From ASMP01 sp964617015 (GTDB taxonomy: Archaea; Nanobdellota; Nanobdellia; Pacearchaeales; GW2011-AR1), in contig CAZTVG010000001.1 in NCBI GenBank assembly GCA_964617015.1, forward strand, positions 1-64,000: a DNA stretch of 64,000 nt, read 5' to 3'. Positions within the stretch are counted from its first letter, which is position 1. Every line of letters begins with the position of its first letter. Below, one piece after another: positions 50,731 to 60,029 of the stretch. The translations under genes were made by a program, and so were the position numbers. The notes beneath the pieces are model-generated. The model had not been told where the DNA came from, did no database searches, and worked only from the letters and a program-made list of their open reading frames with translations.

Positions 50731-52401
50731 TCAGATTTTTTTTCTCGTGCTTATTATTTTTCCAAAATCAGATAATTTTTTATTTTCATAAATAATTTTT
50801 CTAAAAATTTCTTTCAAATCTTTTATTTTAATTCTTATCTGATCTGTCGTATCTCTGTCACGGATTGTGGCGTCTTTTTTCTTTAGACTATCTTGGTCAA
50901 TTGTTATGCAAAAAGGAGTTCCTATTTCATCATTTCGGGCATATCGTCTTCCTATGCTTCCTGACTTATCATAAATAACATTCCATTCTCTCCTTAAATC
51001 TTCAAAAATTTCCTTAGAAAGTTTTTCATACCTTTCTTTTTTTACAATCGGAAACACTGCTGCTTTTATCGGCGCAAGTTTTGGCTGCAGTTTTAACACC
51101 ACATTTCCCCTTTCTTTATCATAAAAATAAGAGTCAAACATAAAAACCAAGAAAGCTCTTTCAACACCAAGGCTTGGCTCACAAATAACATGGGGGAGAA
51201 TTTTGCCTTTTGAGATTTCATCAAAAATCTTTAAATCTTTTTTTGAAGATTTCTCATGCTGGCTCAAATCATAGTTTCCGCGGTCAGCAATTCCTTCAAG
51301 TTCTTTCCATCCAAAAGGAAAATTATATTCAATATCCCATGTATCTGTTGAATAATGTGAAAGCTCACTTTTAGGATGCTGTCTTATTCTGAAATTTTCA
51401 GAATTTGCTCCTAAATTAAGAAACCATGATAGTTCTGTCGCAAGCCAATAGGCATGCCAGTATTTTTTTATTATTCCTTTCTTTAAAGCATCTTTTATTT
51501 TCATTTTTACTGGCTCCTGATTTTTTTCCTGAGCTTCTGCAGAGTAAACAAAAATTTTCACATCAGGAATTTTATGAGAATGGGAACTTTCCTCGGGATT
51601 TATAAAATACTCTATTTCCATCTGCTCAAACTCTCTTGAACGAAATAAAAAATCTCTTGGAGCAATTTCATTCCTGAAAGCTTTTCCTATCTGTGCAATT
51701 CCAAAAGGAAGTTTCATTCTGGAGTTTTCATAAACAGATTTAAAGTTAGTAAAAATAAGTTGCGCTGTTTCTGGTCTGAGATAAGCTTTTCCTGATTCCC
51801 CAACGTTTGTTTCAAACATTAACTTAAATTCTTTTGCGGTTTTCTCGTCGTAATCCCCTCCGCAGAATTCACACTTGACTTTACCAAGTTCATTTCTGTC
51901 AACTTTTCCCGGTTTTCTGCATTTCTTACATACAACAATTAAATCTGAAAAACTGTCTATATGCCCTGATGCTTCCCAGGTCTGAGGATGAGTTATAATA
52001 GAGCCATCAATTCCCACAATATCTTCTCTTCCTGTAACATGAAACTGCCACCACGCTTTCTTGATATTGTTTTTCATCTCAACGCCAAGATGCCCGAAAT
52101 CCCAGAATCCTGCAAAACCTCCGTAAATTTCTCCAGACTGATAAACAAAACCCCTTCTTTTGCAAAAAACTGCCATATCTTCAATTGAAATTTTTGTTGG
52201 TTTTTCCTGAACAGGTTTCTTTTTTATTGGTTCCTTTTGTTTTGGTTTCTTAAGAATTTCTTTTGCTTTCTTCTCAGCTCCTTTTTTCGTTTTGCCAAGG
52301 TAAGCAATAGTCTTTGTCTTTACTTTACCATTCACTCTCTTATTTTCATTAAGATAGTAATATTCTCTGTCATGAATTTTTTTCTTAACAATAAATGCCA
52401 T
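50731..52401 (-). CDS. glyS: Glycyl-tRNA synthetase with N-terminal extension
   Basis: 556 residues, the alpha2 type. Core blocks: FVYQSGEIYGGFAGFWDFGH, the zinc pair CKKCRKPGK ... CEFCGGDY, RPETAQLIFTNFKSVYENSR, RNEIAPRDFLFRSREFEQME and EPSLGVERAFLVFMFDSYF. The first ~70 residues (FIVKKKIHDREYYYLNENK, NGKVKTKTIAYLGKTKKGAE) are not GlyRS and resemble the N-terminal beta domain of IS4/IS1634-type transposases. A Lys/Pro linker joins them. Confidence 0.95.
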   Translation of the reverse strand: MAFIVKKKIHDREYYYLNENKRVNGKVKTKTIAYLGKTKKGAEKKAKEILKKPKQKEPIKKKPVQEKPTKISIEDMAVFCKRRGFVYQSGEIYGGFAGFWDFGHLGVEMKNNIKKAWWQFHVTGREDIVGIDGSIITHPQTWEASGHIDSFSDLIVVCKKCRKPGKVDRNELGKVKCEFCGGDYDEKTAKEFKLMFETNVGESGKAYLRPETAQLIFTNFKSVYENSRMKLPFGIAQIGKAFRNEIAPRDFLFRSREFEQMEIEYFINPEESSHSHKIPDVKIFVYSAEAQEKNQEPVKMKIKDALKKGIIKKYWHAYWLATELSWFLNLGANSENFRIRQHPKSELSHYSTDTWDIEYNFPFGWKELEGIADRGNYDLSQHEKSSKKDLKIFDEISKGKILPHVICEPSLGVERAFLVFMFDSYFYDKERGNVVLKLQPKLAPIKAAVFPIVKKERYEKLSKEIFEDLRREWNVIYDKSGSIGRRYARNDEIGTPFCITIDQDSLKKKDATIRDRDTTDQIRIKIKDLKEIFRKIIYENKKLSDFGKIISTRKKI

Positions 52402-52510
52402 GGTAAGACACCTGTCTCTCCAAATTTTTAAGGGTCAACTTCCCTTTAATTTTGTTAAACATGTTATTAGGCACTACAAAGAAATATTTAAACCTTTTGG
52501 TAGGCACTAC

Positions 52511-54547
52511 TTATTGCCTGAACTTAAATCTAAGAAAGTCCTTTAATGATACCCCTGATTTCCTCATGTATCTGACAATAAAGAATATTGCCACAAGAAC
52601 AACAACGACTATCAAGAATATGATGAATCCTCCTGCTCCTCCTTCTCCACCGAAGATTGCGAATCCTGCTGTAGGAGTTCCGCTTATAACAACTCTCTCC
52701 TGTACAGAAGCAGAATAAATCTCAGAGTTCAAATCTGCCACAAGCGTAAGTTCTCCTTCCAAGGCTTCATCTACAGGAACCACAGCTAAAAATTCCTCAA
52801 GAGCATTTGCTGCAAGCGCCTGACTTGTACTAACTTCTGCCACCTTCTCGATATCTTTTAAAAGCGATAATCCAATTTCAACATTTTGGTCTTCACCAGA
52901 AAGTTCTTCTAATGAATAAGTTACTTCAACTTCATTTTGTTCTGTTCTTTCAACACTAATTAATCCAAATTCTAATTTCTTTTCTACAACCTCAACAGTG
53001 AAAAGATCGGCTACGTCTGTGCCAGGACAGTCCAAAGATACACCTAAGCCGTAGGACCCTGCCGCAGTTCCCTCAGGAACAACTACATCAAAGACAAAAG
53101 TGTGTTTTTCTCCTGCATTCAAATCAAGTGTTTCGGTATGACTTATCCATGAAGAAACTTCCCCTACACTTTCAAACAAGCATGCTTGTAGCGGAAAAGT
53201 CAAAACGCTTTCAACGCTCCATGTAATTTCCCTAGTTTCACCAGGATTCATTGTCAAACTCTGAATGTCTTCTAATATTAACTTGACTATCTCGGTAACT
53301 TCTGTAGTTGTTCCTGTAATATTACTCTCTTCTGAAGTCTTCTCTGGACTGCTGGATGGAGGAGGAGTGTCTACTGAAAATGAAGATGACTGGTGGTCAG
53401 AAGCACCCAATGAGTTATTTGCGTATAGGTTGAATACATAGTTTCCGTCGTCTGAAACATCAAAACTACTGCTACCGCAACCAGGAAGAGTTGTATTGAT
53501 TCCATTATTAATATTATACCAACAAGTTAGATTATTTCCTACCTTGGTAAAACTTATGGAGATTCCTGTTTGTGAAGATTTTATTCCTGTTGGTTCAGAT
53601 ATATTCAAAGATACAATTCCGAGAGAAGAACCAACGACAACACTTTCTAAATAAGGGCTTAAACTTGAATCAGAGCTAGTGAAATCAGCTTGATACTGGA
53701 AGTATCTTCCTTCAAGACCAATATTGGTTAAATCAGATACAGTAACAAAACTCTCATTAGCGCAATCCGAAGAAGAGCAAACTCTAACCTGAAAAGTCAA
53801 ATCTGCGCCTGTCGGAACCTCTGCAAAAATATAATCAAATTCTTCTGCAGGAGCTACTCCAGAGCCAGCACCCTCTCCAAACCACAAAGCATTTGTTGAA
53901 TTTCCAAGATTCAAAGTTACTTCAATTAATTCTCCTGTATCAGAAGTTACTGTAAAAGTTCCTAAGGCATTATTTCCTGATGTGTCTGATTGAGCATAAA
54001 CCCCGACAACTTCGCTTTTATTCATCTTTGCATATATATTCAATATACTTCCAGAAGTCAAGTCACTAGCAAAATCCAAATCAAAATTACTTGAGTTTGA
54101 CATGTCTGCCAAATAATAAACATCATCCTGAGAAGCTACTTCGGTAACACTATTCCCGTTGTGGATTGCAGAAGTTAAAAATACATTATAGCTTCCTGGA
54201 ATTCCCCCCTGCCATATTAAACTATCCCACTGCATTGTTGAATTTGCATCAAAAATCTCAGAGGTGTATGTTCCTGTATTTTGACCAGAACTTAAAACTA
54301 CAGCACTGCCATTATATCCTACTCCTGTGTAACTTCCCTTATCAAAGTCACTCCGGTTTTGTTGTTCAAAAACTGCAAATCCTGTGAAACCCCTGTCGCC
54401 AAGAAAAAATAAAGCAAGTAAGACTACTGCAACGATAAGAAGACCTATAAGGATATGATTACCTACCCCTCTTTTCATACCCCCACCTGCTCCTCTTTTC
54501 ATACCCTCCTTAGGTTTTTCTGGTTTAAAAAGTTTTTTGAAATCCAA
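52511..54547 (-). CDS. Large membrane-anchored surface protein
   Basis: 678 residues from a TTG; an ATG 15 codons later, preceded by AAGGAGGGT, is an alternative start. A basic Gly-rich N-terminus and a membrane helix (ILIGLLIVAVVLLALFFLGD) lead to a large outside region. It includes an Ig/fibronectin-like part (LNISEPTGIKSSQTGISISF) and a NEW1/CARDB-like domain (LEDIQSLTMNPGETREITWS) near 430. A Gly-rich stretch and a C-terminal helix (GGFIIFLIVVVVLVAIFFIV) end in a basic tail. It may be a transport-linked or structural surface protein. It is divergent from cassette B. Confidence 0.8.
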   Translation of the reverse strand: MDFKKLFKPEKPKEGMKRGAGGGMKRGVGNHILIGLLIVAVVLLALFFLGDRGFTGFAVFEQQNRSDFDKGSYTGVGYNGSAVVLSSGQNTGTYTSEIFDANSTMQWDSLIWQGGIPGSYNVFLTSAIHNGNSVTEVASQDDVYYLADMSNSSNFDLDFASDLTSGSILNIYAKMNKSEVVGVYAQSDTSGNNALGTFTVTSDTGELIEVTLNLGNSTNALWFGEGAGSGVAPAEEFDYIFAEVPTGADLTFQVRVCSSSDCANESFVTVSDLTNIGLEGRYFQYQADFTSSDSSLSPYLESVVVGSSLGIVSLNISEPTGIKSSQTGISISFTKVGNNLTCWYNINNGINTTLPGCGSSSFDVSDDGNYVFNLYANNSLGASDHQSSSFSVDTPPPSSSPEKTSEESNITGTTTEVTEIVKLILEDIQSLTMNPGETREITWSVESVLTFPLQACLFESVGEVSSWISHTETLDLNAGEKHTFVFDVVVPEGTAAGSYGLGVSLDCPGTDVADLFTVEVVEKKLEFGLISVERTEQNEVEVTYSLEELSGEDQNVEIGLSLLKDIEKVAEVSTSQALAANALEEFLAVVPVDEALEGELTLVADLNSEIYSASVQERVVISGTPTAGFAIFGGEGGAGGFIIFLIVVVVLVAIFFIVRYMRKSGVSLKDFLRFKFRQ

Positions 54548-54717
54548 TATATACTATAATTTTTAAAAATAAACTAAGATAATGTAAATTATGTTTATAT
54601 TTATCCTGAATTTGTAATTATTTCCATTTCCTCTTCAATTTTTATCCTAAATGGCCAGTTCAAATTGATATATTTTTCAGAAAGTTTCTATAACTCCCAG
54701 CCATCTGACTTTTAATA

Positions 54718-54788
54718 ATACATACATAATAAGTATTAAAATCATAAATACATATATTTTTAAGTATTAATACATGTATAATAAGTAT
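54718..54788. repeat. Direct 19-bp repeats before HTH-tail gene
   Basis: Two copies (54718-54736; 54770-54788) match at 17 of 19 positions, ending ATAATAAGTAT; the second includes the ATG. The palindromes TATTAATA and TACATGTA lie between or within them. They could be operator sites for the protein encoded next, which has HTH repeats. Confidence 0.55.
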
Positions 54789-57700
54789 GGAAAGGACTCG
54801 TTTAGCAAGGACTAGCATAAGCGAGCTTAAAAAAAGAATAATTCTGGCGCAAGAACGAAAATCAAAGATTACGCAATATCTTCAGGAACTCTGGGAAAAA
54901 TACCAGACAGGAAAAATTTCCCGTGATTTCTATGTAGAAACAGCTCACAGACATTTCGACGGTAAAACCCTCAAAGAATGGGTTGAATATTATGACAATT
55001 ACATAAACGAATGTGAAATATTAATTAAGAAACACAAAAAAGATCTTCTGAAAGGGCATTTTAGAACTTTTGTCTTCTCATTCATCCTAATTATTGTTTT
55101 GCTTAGCGTGAGTCTATACACACAGCCAAGATTTGTTGGATTTTTAATCCAAGAACCAGTTCCTGTTTCAGAAATTGTAACAGATGCAAATGCAACAATT
55201 ACAACAACGCAACAACAAGCTATTCTCGGTCAGCCAGTAAAATGGACTAAAACTATTTCTTTAGACAAACCAACAAAAACAAAAATAAGATTACCGATAG
55301 AAGCCACAAATATATCTGTAAACAAAATATCATATTCAGAAGAAAATTTGGTGGAGGTTCTTCAAAACCAAACGAGTCCTTTCCAAGAAGAACCTCTTCC
55401 CTCTTCTGAAACAGAAAAACAAGAAGCATTGTTTAGCATAACAGGTCTTGTGACTGCAGAAGATGCAGGAATTCGAGAAGGCCTTTTATCTAGATTCTTC
55501 AGAAATCTAGGAAGAATTACAGGGCGAGCAATCTATGAACCAGAGGAAAAACTTGAAATTGAGATTAATGACACTGCAACAGAATATGAAATTGAATATC
55601 AGACAGATGCACCATATGCAATTGAAGAACCTTTAACAACAGCCAAAGGCAAAAGAGTAAAAATTATCGGACCTGAAACAATTCATTATGAAAATGTTTT
55701 ATCCTTTACAACACTTGATGAAAGTCTTAACATTAAAAATCCAAGAAATGTAAAAATTTTCTGGAGAGAAGAAAATAAATTCATTTCTCCTACATCTATT
55801 CAAGATACAAACAACAACGGAATTTACGATTACATTGAATGGATTGCGCCTGTATTGTCTGAGCAGACTTTTGATATAATTGTTATAATAAAAGCAGAGC
55901 ATCTTGACAGCAATAGAAACTTCGTAAGTGATATTTACGAAGAAGTTAAAGATTTAGATAATATCTGGTCAGAAGAAATTCCTTCAGAAGATTATGTAAG
56001 AGTTGTATTTGAGATTCCTTTGGATAATAAGAGAGATATTACAATTTATCCACGAGTTGTTTCAGGAAATCCAAAAATAGAAGTTTATGAATTCCAAGGA
56101 ACAGAAATTATTGCAGAATTCACAAGTTTAAATTCAAATGAGTATAATAAAATCTTTTTAGATGGTTCAAGCGGAGCTGGTTTGGGAGATAAAATTCAAG
56201 ACACTTTTGACTTGAAAATTCTCGACGGAAGTGTTGAGATTGACCATATAATTGATCCTTTCGAATCATTAACTGTTATTACATGCACCATATCTGGTTG
56301 TAGTGTTACAAATTACAATGATAATACAACTTCAATAGGAGCAAGTATTAGTAAAAATAGTGAAGATCAGGTAAATATTTCTGCTACTTCAGATTTGGGA
56401 GGATTAGATACAATAAATAATGTAACTTTAGATTTTAGATGGACAAATGTGGTGAACTTAGATGGTCAATGGGGTATAACACCTCAATCACAAGATGGAT
56501 TGACAAATTATTGTACTGCTATAGCAGTACCTCAAACAGACTTAGCTGAAGATGTATATACAGTAATAGATATATTTACAGGTTGTGTAGATACAAAAGC
56601 AGAGTTAGATGATTTAAGATTTAATATAAGGAATTCAGATGCAGGCCAGGGTCAAACTGGTGATGTCCTTTATGTTAATGTAACAATAAATTTTACAGTA
56701 GTATCAGATACAGAACAACCAAAATGGCAGGAGAATACTACAAACAGCACAGAAGCAGGAACATTGATAAAACACAGTGTGAGATGGACAGATGATACTG
56801 CCTTGGATGGTTTTATCTTTAGCTTTGACAATGGAACAGGAACTTTCGTCAATGATTCTTTTGTTTCAATGACTGGAACTAATAATTATAGTAATGTTAC
56901 TAAAGTAGTTAATTCAACAGTTGGTTCAACAATACAATGGATAGTCTATGCTAATGATTCTTCAAATAATTTTAACAATACAGATACTTTTATTTATACT
57001 ACGACATCAGCAAACGCAGCCCCAACAATTGATTTTGTCGAAGCAATACCTGGCCTAACCCCTAATGAAAGTTCCACAAATACCACATCATTTAACTTCA
57101 CTGCAACAGATACTGATGGATTTACAGACATAAATGTAAGTTCTGCACAGGGATTTTTCCAGAGAGCAGGGGAGACGACAAGAAGTGACCTATCCTGTGT
57201 TAACTGGAGTCAGTCTGGAAATGACGTTAACTTCACATGTACTATAGGTATGTTTTATTATGATGAAGCAGGCTCGTGGACCATAAATGTGACTGTGAGA
57301 GACAATGCTGATGAAACTGCTGAAAATTCTTCAACAACATTTACCTATCTCACATTAACTGCAATGGTGATGTCTCCTACAGCTCTTGGCTGGGATACTA
57401 TAAATTTGACTGATACAGACACTGGTTCAACCAGTGACCCAATTACTTTGAATAATACAGGTAATGCCGTGAACTTAAACATCAATATAACAGCATTTAA
57501 TCTGCAGGGAAATACAACTCTGACAGAATATATTTTTGCAGAAAACTTCACTGTTGAAGATGCTTCAGAAGGCTGTACTGGAACAGCTATGGTAAATGCA
57601 ACTTCCACAAACGTGACTTCATCAATACTACAGAGAGGTAACAATACTTTAAATTATAATAATGCAACTTCGGGACAAGAGCAAATATTTTTCTGTCTGA

Positions 57701-58371
57701 AGGGGGTTCCTCAGGACATCAGCGCACAGGAATATTCTTCAATTGCATATGGTGCCTGGGAAATAAGAATCCTGTTGGTTGCAATAATCCCTGCTGCAAG
57801 AAGAAAGAAAAAGAAGAAGGAAGAAGACAAGCTAATAGAATCTCTTGATTTGTTAGAATACTTACACATTGTGGATAAATTAAAAGAACAGTATGGATTC
57901 AGCAATGAAGAAATAGTCAAGACAATAATTGAAAAAGCAAGCAAGAAATATAATTTAGATAGAACAAAACTCTTAAGGACAATAAAGGCAAGAGAGGGCA
58001 TAGATATTCCGGTTACAATTTTCTCAAAAAAACTCGGAGCATTGGAGTCAATAGTAAAATACATGAAGGAAAATCTTGGAATGAATTATCGCGAAATCGC
58101 GAAAGAGCTCGGAAGAGATGAAAGAACAATCTGGACATCTTACAAAAAAGCAAATGAAAAACAAAAAGAGCCAATAAAGCCAAAAGAAACAAAAATAAAC
58201 ATACCATCATCAGTCTTTGAAAATAAAAAATTGACAATGCTTGAATCCATAATAATTTATTTGAAACAAAAAGGATTCAAATTCAGCGAGATGGAAAAAT
58301 TGCTTGAAAGAGACCAGAGAAACATAGGAACAATTTATTCAAGAGCCATGAAAAAAATAAAAAACAAATAA
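54787..58371 (+). CDS. Giant surface protein with two C-terminal HTH repeats, cassette B
   Basis: 1194 residues. A cytoplasmic helical N-terminus (about 1-95) precedes one membrane helix (VFSFILIIVLLSVSLYT, about 98-115). Then comes a very large outside region with Ig-like modules, the last of about 230 residues (SCTIGMYYF-type FTCTIGMFYYD). Near 990-1003 there is a short hydrophobic stretch (IRILLVAIIPAARRKKKKK), perhaps a second span. After it are two repeats, IPxxxF...HTH: GMNYREIAKELGRDERTIW (about 1096-1114) and FKFSEMEKLLERDQRNIG (about 1163-1180). These HTH units resemble sigma region 4. It may join surface sensing to DNA binding. Confidence 0.82.
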   Translation: MERTRLARTSISELKKRIILAQERKSKITQYLQELWEKYQTGKISRDFYVETAHRHFDGKTLKEWVEYYDNYINECEILIKKHKKDLLKGHFRTFVFSFILIIVLLSVSLYTQPRFVGFLIQEPVPVSEIVTDANATITTTQQQAILGQPVKWTKTISLDKPTKTKIRLPIEATNISVNKISYSEENLVEVLQNQTSPFQEEPLPSSETEKQEALFSITGLVTAEDAGIREGLLSRFFRNLGRITGRAIYEPEEKLEIEINDTATEYEIEYQTDAPYAIEEPLTTAKGKRVKIIGPETIHYENVLSFTTLDESLNIKNPRNVKIFWREENKFISPTSIQDTNNNGIYDYIEWIAPVLSEQTFDIIVIIKAEHLDSNRNFVSDIYEEVKDLDNIWSEEIPSEDYVRVVFEIPLDNKRDITIYPRVVSGNPKIEVYEFQGTEIIAEFTSLNSNEYNKIFLDGSSGAGLGDKIQDTFDLKILDGSVEIDHIIDPFESLTVITCTISGCSVTNYNDNTTSIGASISKNSEDQVNISATSDLGGLDTINNVTLDFRWTNVVNLDGQWGITPQSQDGLTNYCTAIAVPQTDLAEDVYTVIDIFTGCVDTKAELDDLRFNIRNSDAGQGQTGDVLYVNVTINFTVVSDTEQPKWQENTTNSTEAGTLIKHSVRWTDDTALDGFIFSFDNGTGTFVNDSFVSMTGTNNYSNVTKVVNSTVGSTIQWIVYANDSSNNFNNTDTFIYTTTSANAAPTIDFVEAIPGLTPNESSTNTTSFNFTATDTDGFTDINVSSAQGFFQRAGETTRSDLSCVNWSQSGNDVNFTCTIGMFYYDEAGSWTINVTVRDNADETAENSSTTFTYLTLTAMVMSPTALGWDTINLTDTDTGSTSDPITLNNTGNAVNLNINITAFNLQGNTTLTEYIFAENFTVEDASEGCTGTAMVNATSTNVTSSILQRGNNTLNYNNATSGQEQIFFCLKGVPQDISAQEYSSIAYGAWEIRILLVAIIPAARRKKKKKEEDKLIESLDLLEYLHIVDKLKEQYGFSNEEIVKTIIEKASKKYNLDRTKLLRTIKAREGIDIPVTIFSKKLGALESIVKYMKENLGMNYREIAKELGRDERTIWTSYKKANEKQKEPIKPKETKINIPSSVFENKKLTMLESIIIYLKQKGFKFSEMEKLLERDQRNIGTIYSRAMKKIKNK

Positions 58372-58449
58372 AAAGTGTTAAAAATGGAAAAAGAAGAGCG
58401 GAAAAAGTAGAACATAGAGATTGAATATAAATAAAAAAGGAAAGAAATG

Positions 58450-58457
58450 TTTAAAAA
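58450..58457 (+). promoter_or_regulatory. TATA-like box (TTTAAAAA)
   Basis: Centred about 26 nt before the ATG at 58479, with the same downstream sequence style as before the gene at 2057. This predicts a leaderless transcript and separate control of the secreted module gene. Confidence 0.5.
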
Positions 58458-58478
58458 TAAAGAAAACGTAATTTTTGA

Positions 58479-59396
58479 ATGGTGAAAAGAGGTACAAAGG
58501 TGATTGTTTTTTTAGGACTCTTGATATTATTAATGGTTCCGTTGGTATCTGCAGGAATCTTTTCAGATTGGTGGGGTAAGATAACAGGAAAATTAACCGA
58601 GGGCACAACCACGGTAAACATTACAATAGGAAACAATCCTCCTACAATTGACAGGGTTGAACCAATACCTAACATAGCTCCTAATGAAGGGGGGTTTAAT
58701 TCAACTACTTTTAATTTTACTGCGACAGACACTGACGGAGCTTCTAACATCAATTTGAGTAGTGCGCAGGGAAGGTTTCAGCTAACAGGAGAAACGACAA
58801 GAGTAAATTTATCATGCAGTGACTGGGCATCTGCTGGAAACGATGTTAATTTTACATGTACAATTGATATGTATTACTTTGATAAAAATGATGCTTCATG
58901 GACAATAAATGTGACTGTAAGAGATAATAGCCAGGCAACTGCTGAAAATTCTTCTACATCATTCACTTACAACTTGCTTACAGCAATGGTTATGGCTCCG
59001 ACAGCACTTGGCTGGCCTGAGGTAGGATTGACAGCTACAGATACAGGTGCCAATGATAATATTACTATAAATAATACAGGTAATGATGTTGATCTAAATA
59101 TTAATGTAACATCACTCGACCTTCAGGGAAATACAACACTGACACACTATATTTTTGCAGAAAACTTCACTGTTGAAAATACCTATCCTGGTTGTACTGG
59201 AACAGCTATGGTAAATGCAACTTCCACAAACGTGACTTCATCAATACTACAGAGAGGTAACAATACTTTAAATTATAATAATGCAACTTCAGGACAGGAA
59301 GAGATTTCCTTCTGTCTGAAGGGTGTTCCCCAGGATATTAGTTCACAGGAATATTCCTCAATAGCATTGGGTGCATGGACAATTACTATTAACTAA
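58479..59396 (+). CDS. Secreted Ig-like module protein, cassette B
   Basis: 305 residues, paralogue of 3856-4794. The signal peptide (VFLGLLILLMVPLVSAG) is nearly identical to that of the beta-helix protein at 2057. The module matches the last module of the giant protein upstream; a 98-bp stretch is identical in DNA (59193-59290 against 57574-57671). Paired Cys occur in FTCTIDMYYF and FCLKGVPQDISSQE. No anchor is present. It may bind its membrane partners or oligomerise. Confidence 0.82.
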   Translation: MVKRGTKVIVFLGLLILLMVPLVSAGIFSDWWGKITGKLTEGTTTVNITIGNNPPTIDRVEPIPNIAPNEGGFNSTTFNFTATDTDGASNINLSSAQGRFQLTGETTRVNLSCSDWASAGNDVNFTCTIDMYYFDKNDASWTINVTVRDNSQATAENSSTSFTYNLLTAMVMAPTALGWPEVGLTATDTGANDNITINNTGNDVDLNINVTSLDLQGNTTLTHYIFAENFTVENTYPGCTGTAMVNATSTNVTSSILQRGNNTLNYNNATSGQEEISFCLKGVPQDISSQEYSSIALGAWTITIN

Positions 59397-59401
59397 ATAA
59401 A

Positions 59402-59962
59402 ATGAGAAAAATGAATAAAAAAATAGGAATGATTGTTGGAGCAGTTGGATTATTGGTGATGATGAGTTTATTTGCAAGTGCATTCGGGGTTTCAACTTCT
59501 TATTGGGACGAGAATCCACTAAGAATAGCTCCCGGAGAATCAATAACTGTTTCGCTGGGATTACAAAATGGCGGGGGTGGAACTGAAGATATAACTCTAA
59601 GAGCAGAGCTTACAAATGACGGTGGAGGAATAGCGACACTGGTTGATGAAGATTTAGATTACTTTGTTCCTGTGGGAGGGGGTGTCGGAGTTCCCATAAG
59701 AATAGAACTTTCAGAAGATGCTGAGACAGGCATTACACATCAAATAACTGTTTCATTTACACAGGTTGCTTCTGGAGAAGGTGGTATGGTGCGTCTTACA
59801 GGGGGTGTCGTGAGTAATCTCCCTGTTGAAGTAGTTGGTGAAGAGGAAAGTGAATTATATACCCCTGAAGCTAAAAAAGGCCTTTCTGGTTTTTGGATGA
59901 TTGTAATTGCTCTGGCTGTTGCACTGACAATTTTCCTTATTGCAAGAAGTAGAAAAGATTAA
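59402..59962 (+). CDS. Membrane-anchored beta-sandwich protein, cassette B
   Basis: 186 residues, paralogue of 4796-5335 with the same layout: signal peptide (MIVGAVGLLVMMSLFASAFG), a domain starting VSTSYWDENPLRIAPGESIT, and a C-terminal membrane helix (GFWMIVIALAVALTIFLIA) with a short RSRKD tail. It starts five bases after the previous stop. The Gly-rich loop (NGGGGTEDI) and GEGGMVRLTGGVVSNLP differ from the A copy. Confidence 0.8.
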   Translation: MRKMNKKIGMIVGAVGLLVMMSLFASAFGVSTSYWDENPLRIAPGESITVSLGLQNGGGGTEDITLRAELTNDGGGIATLVDEDLDYFVPVGGGVGVPIRIELSEDAETGITHQITVSFTQVASGEGGMVRLTGGVVSNLPVEVVGEEESELYTPEAKKGLSGFWMIVIALAVALTIFLIARSRKD

Positions 59963-60000
59963 GAAACAAATAATCATCAAATTTAAAATTCCTAATAAAC

Positions 60001-60008
60001 TTTAAATA
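60001..60008 (+). promoter_or_regulatory. TATA box (TTTAAATA)
   Basis: TTTAAATA lies 25-26 nt before the ATG at 60030, identical in sequence and spacing to the box before its paralogue at 5390. Conservation between the two cassettes in an otherwise diverged spacer supports a real promoter. Confidence 0.6.
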
Positions 60009-60029
60009 GATTATTTTATTGTTCTATTA

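Noticed and set aside
52468..52510. Repeated TAGGCACTAC pair near the start of glyS and end of the surface gene
   Set aside because: Ten bases only, two copies; may be chance.
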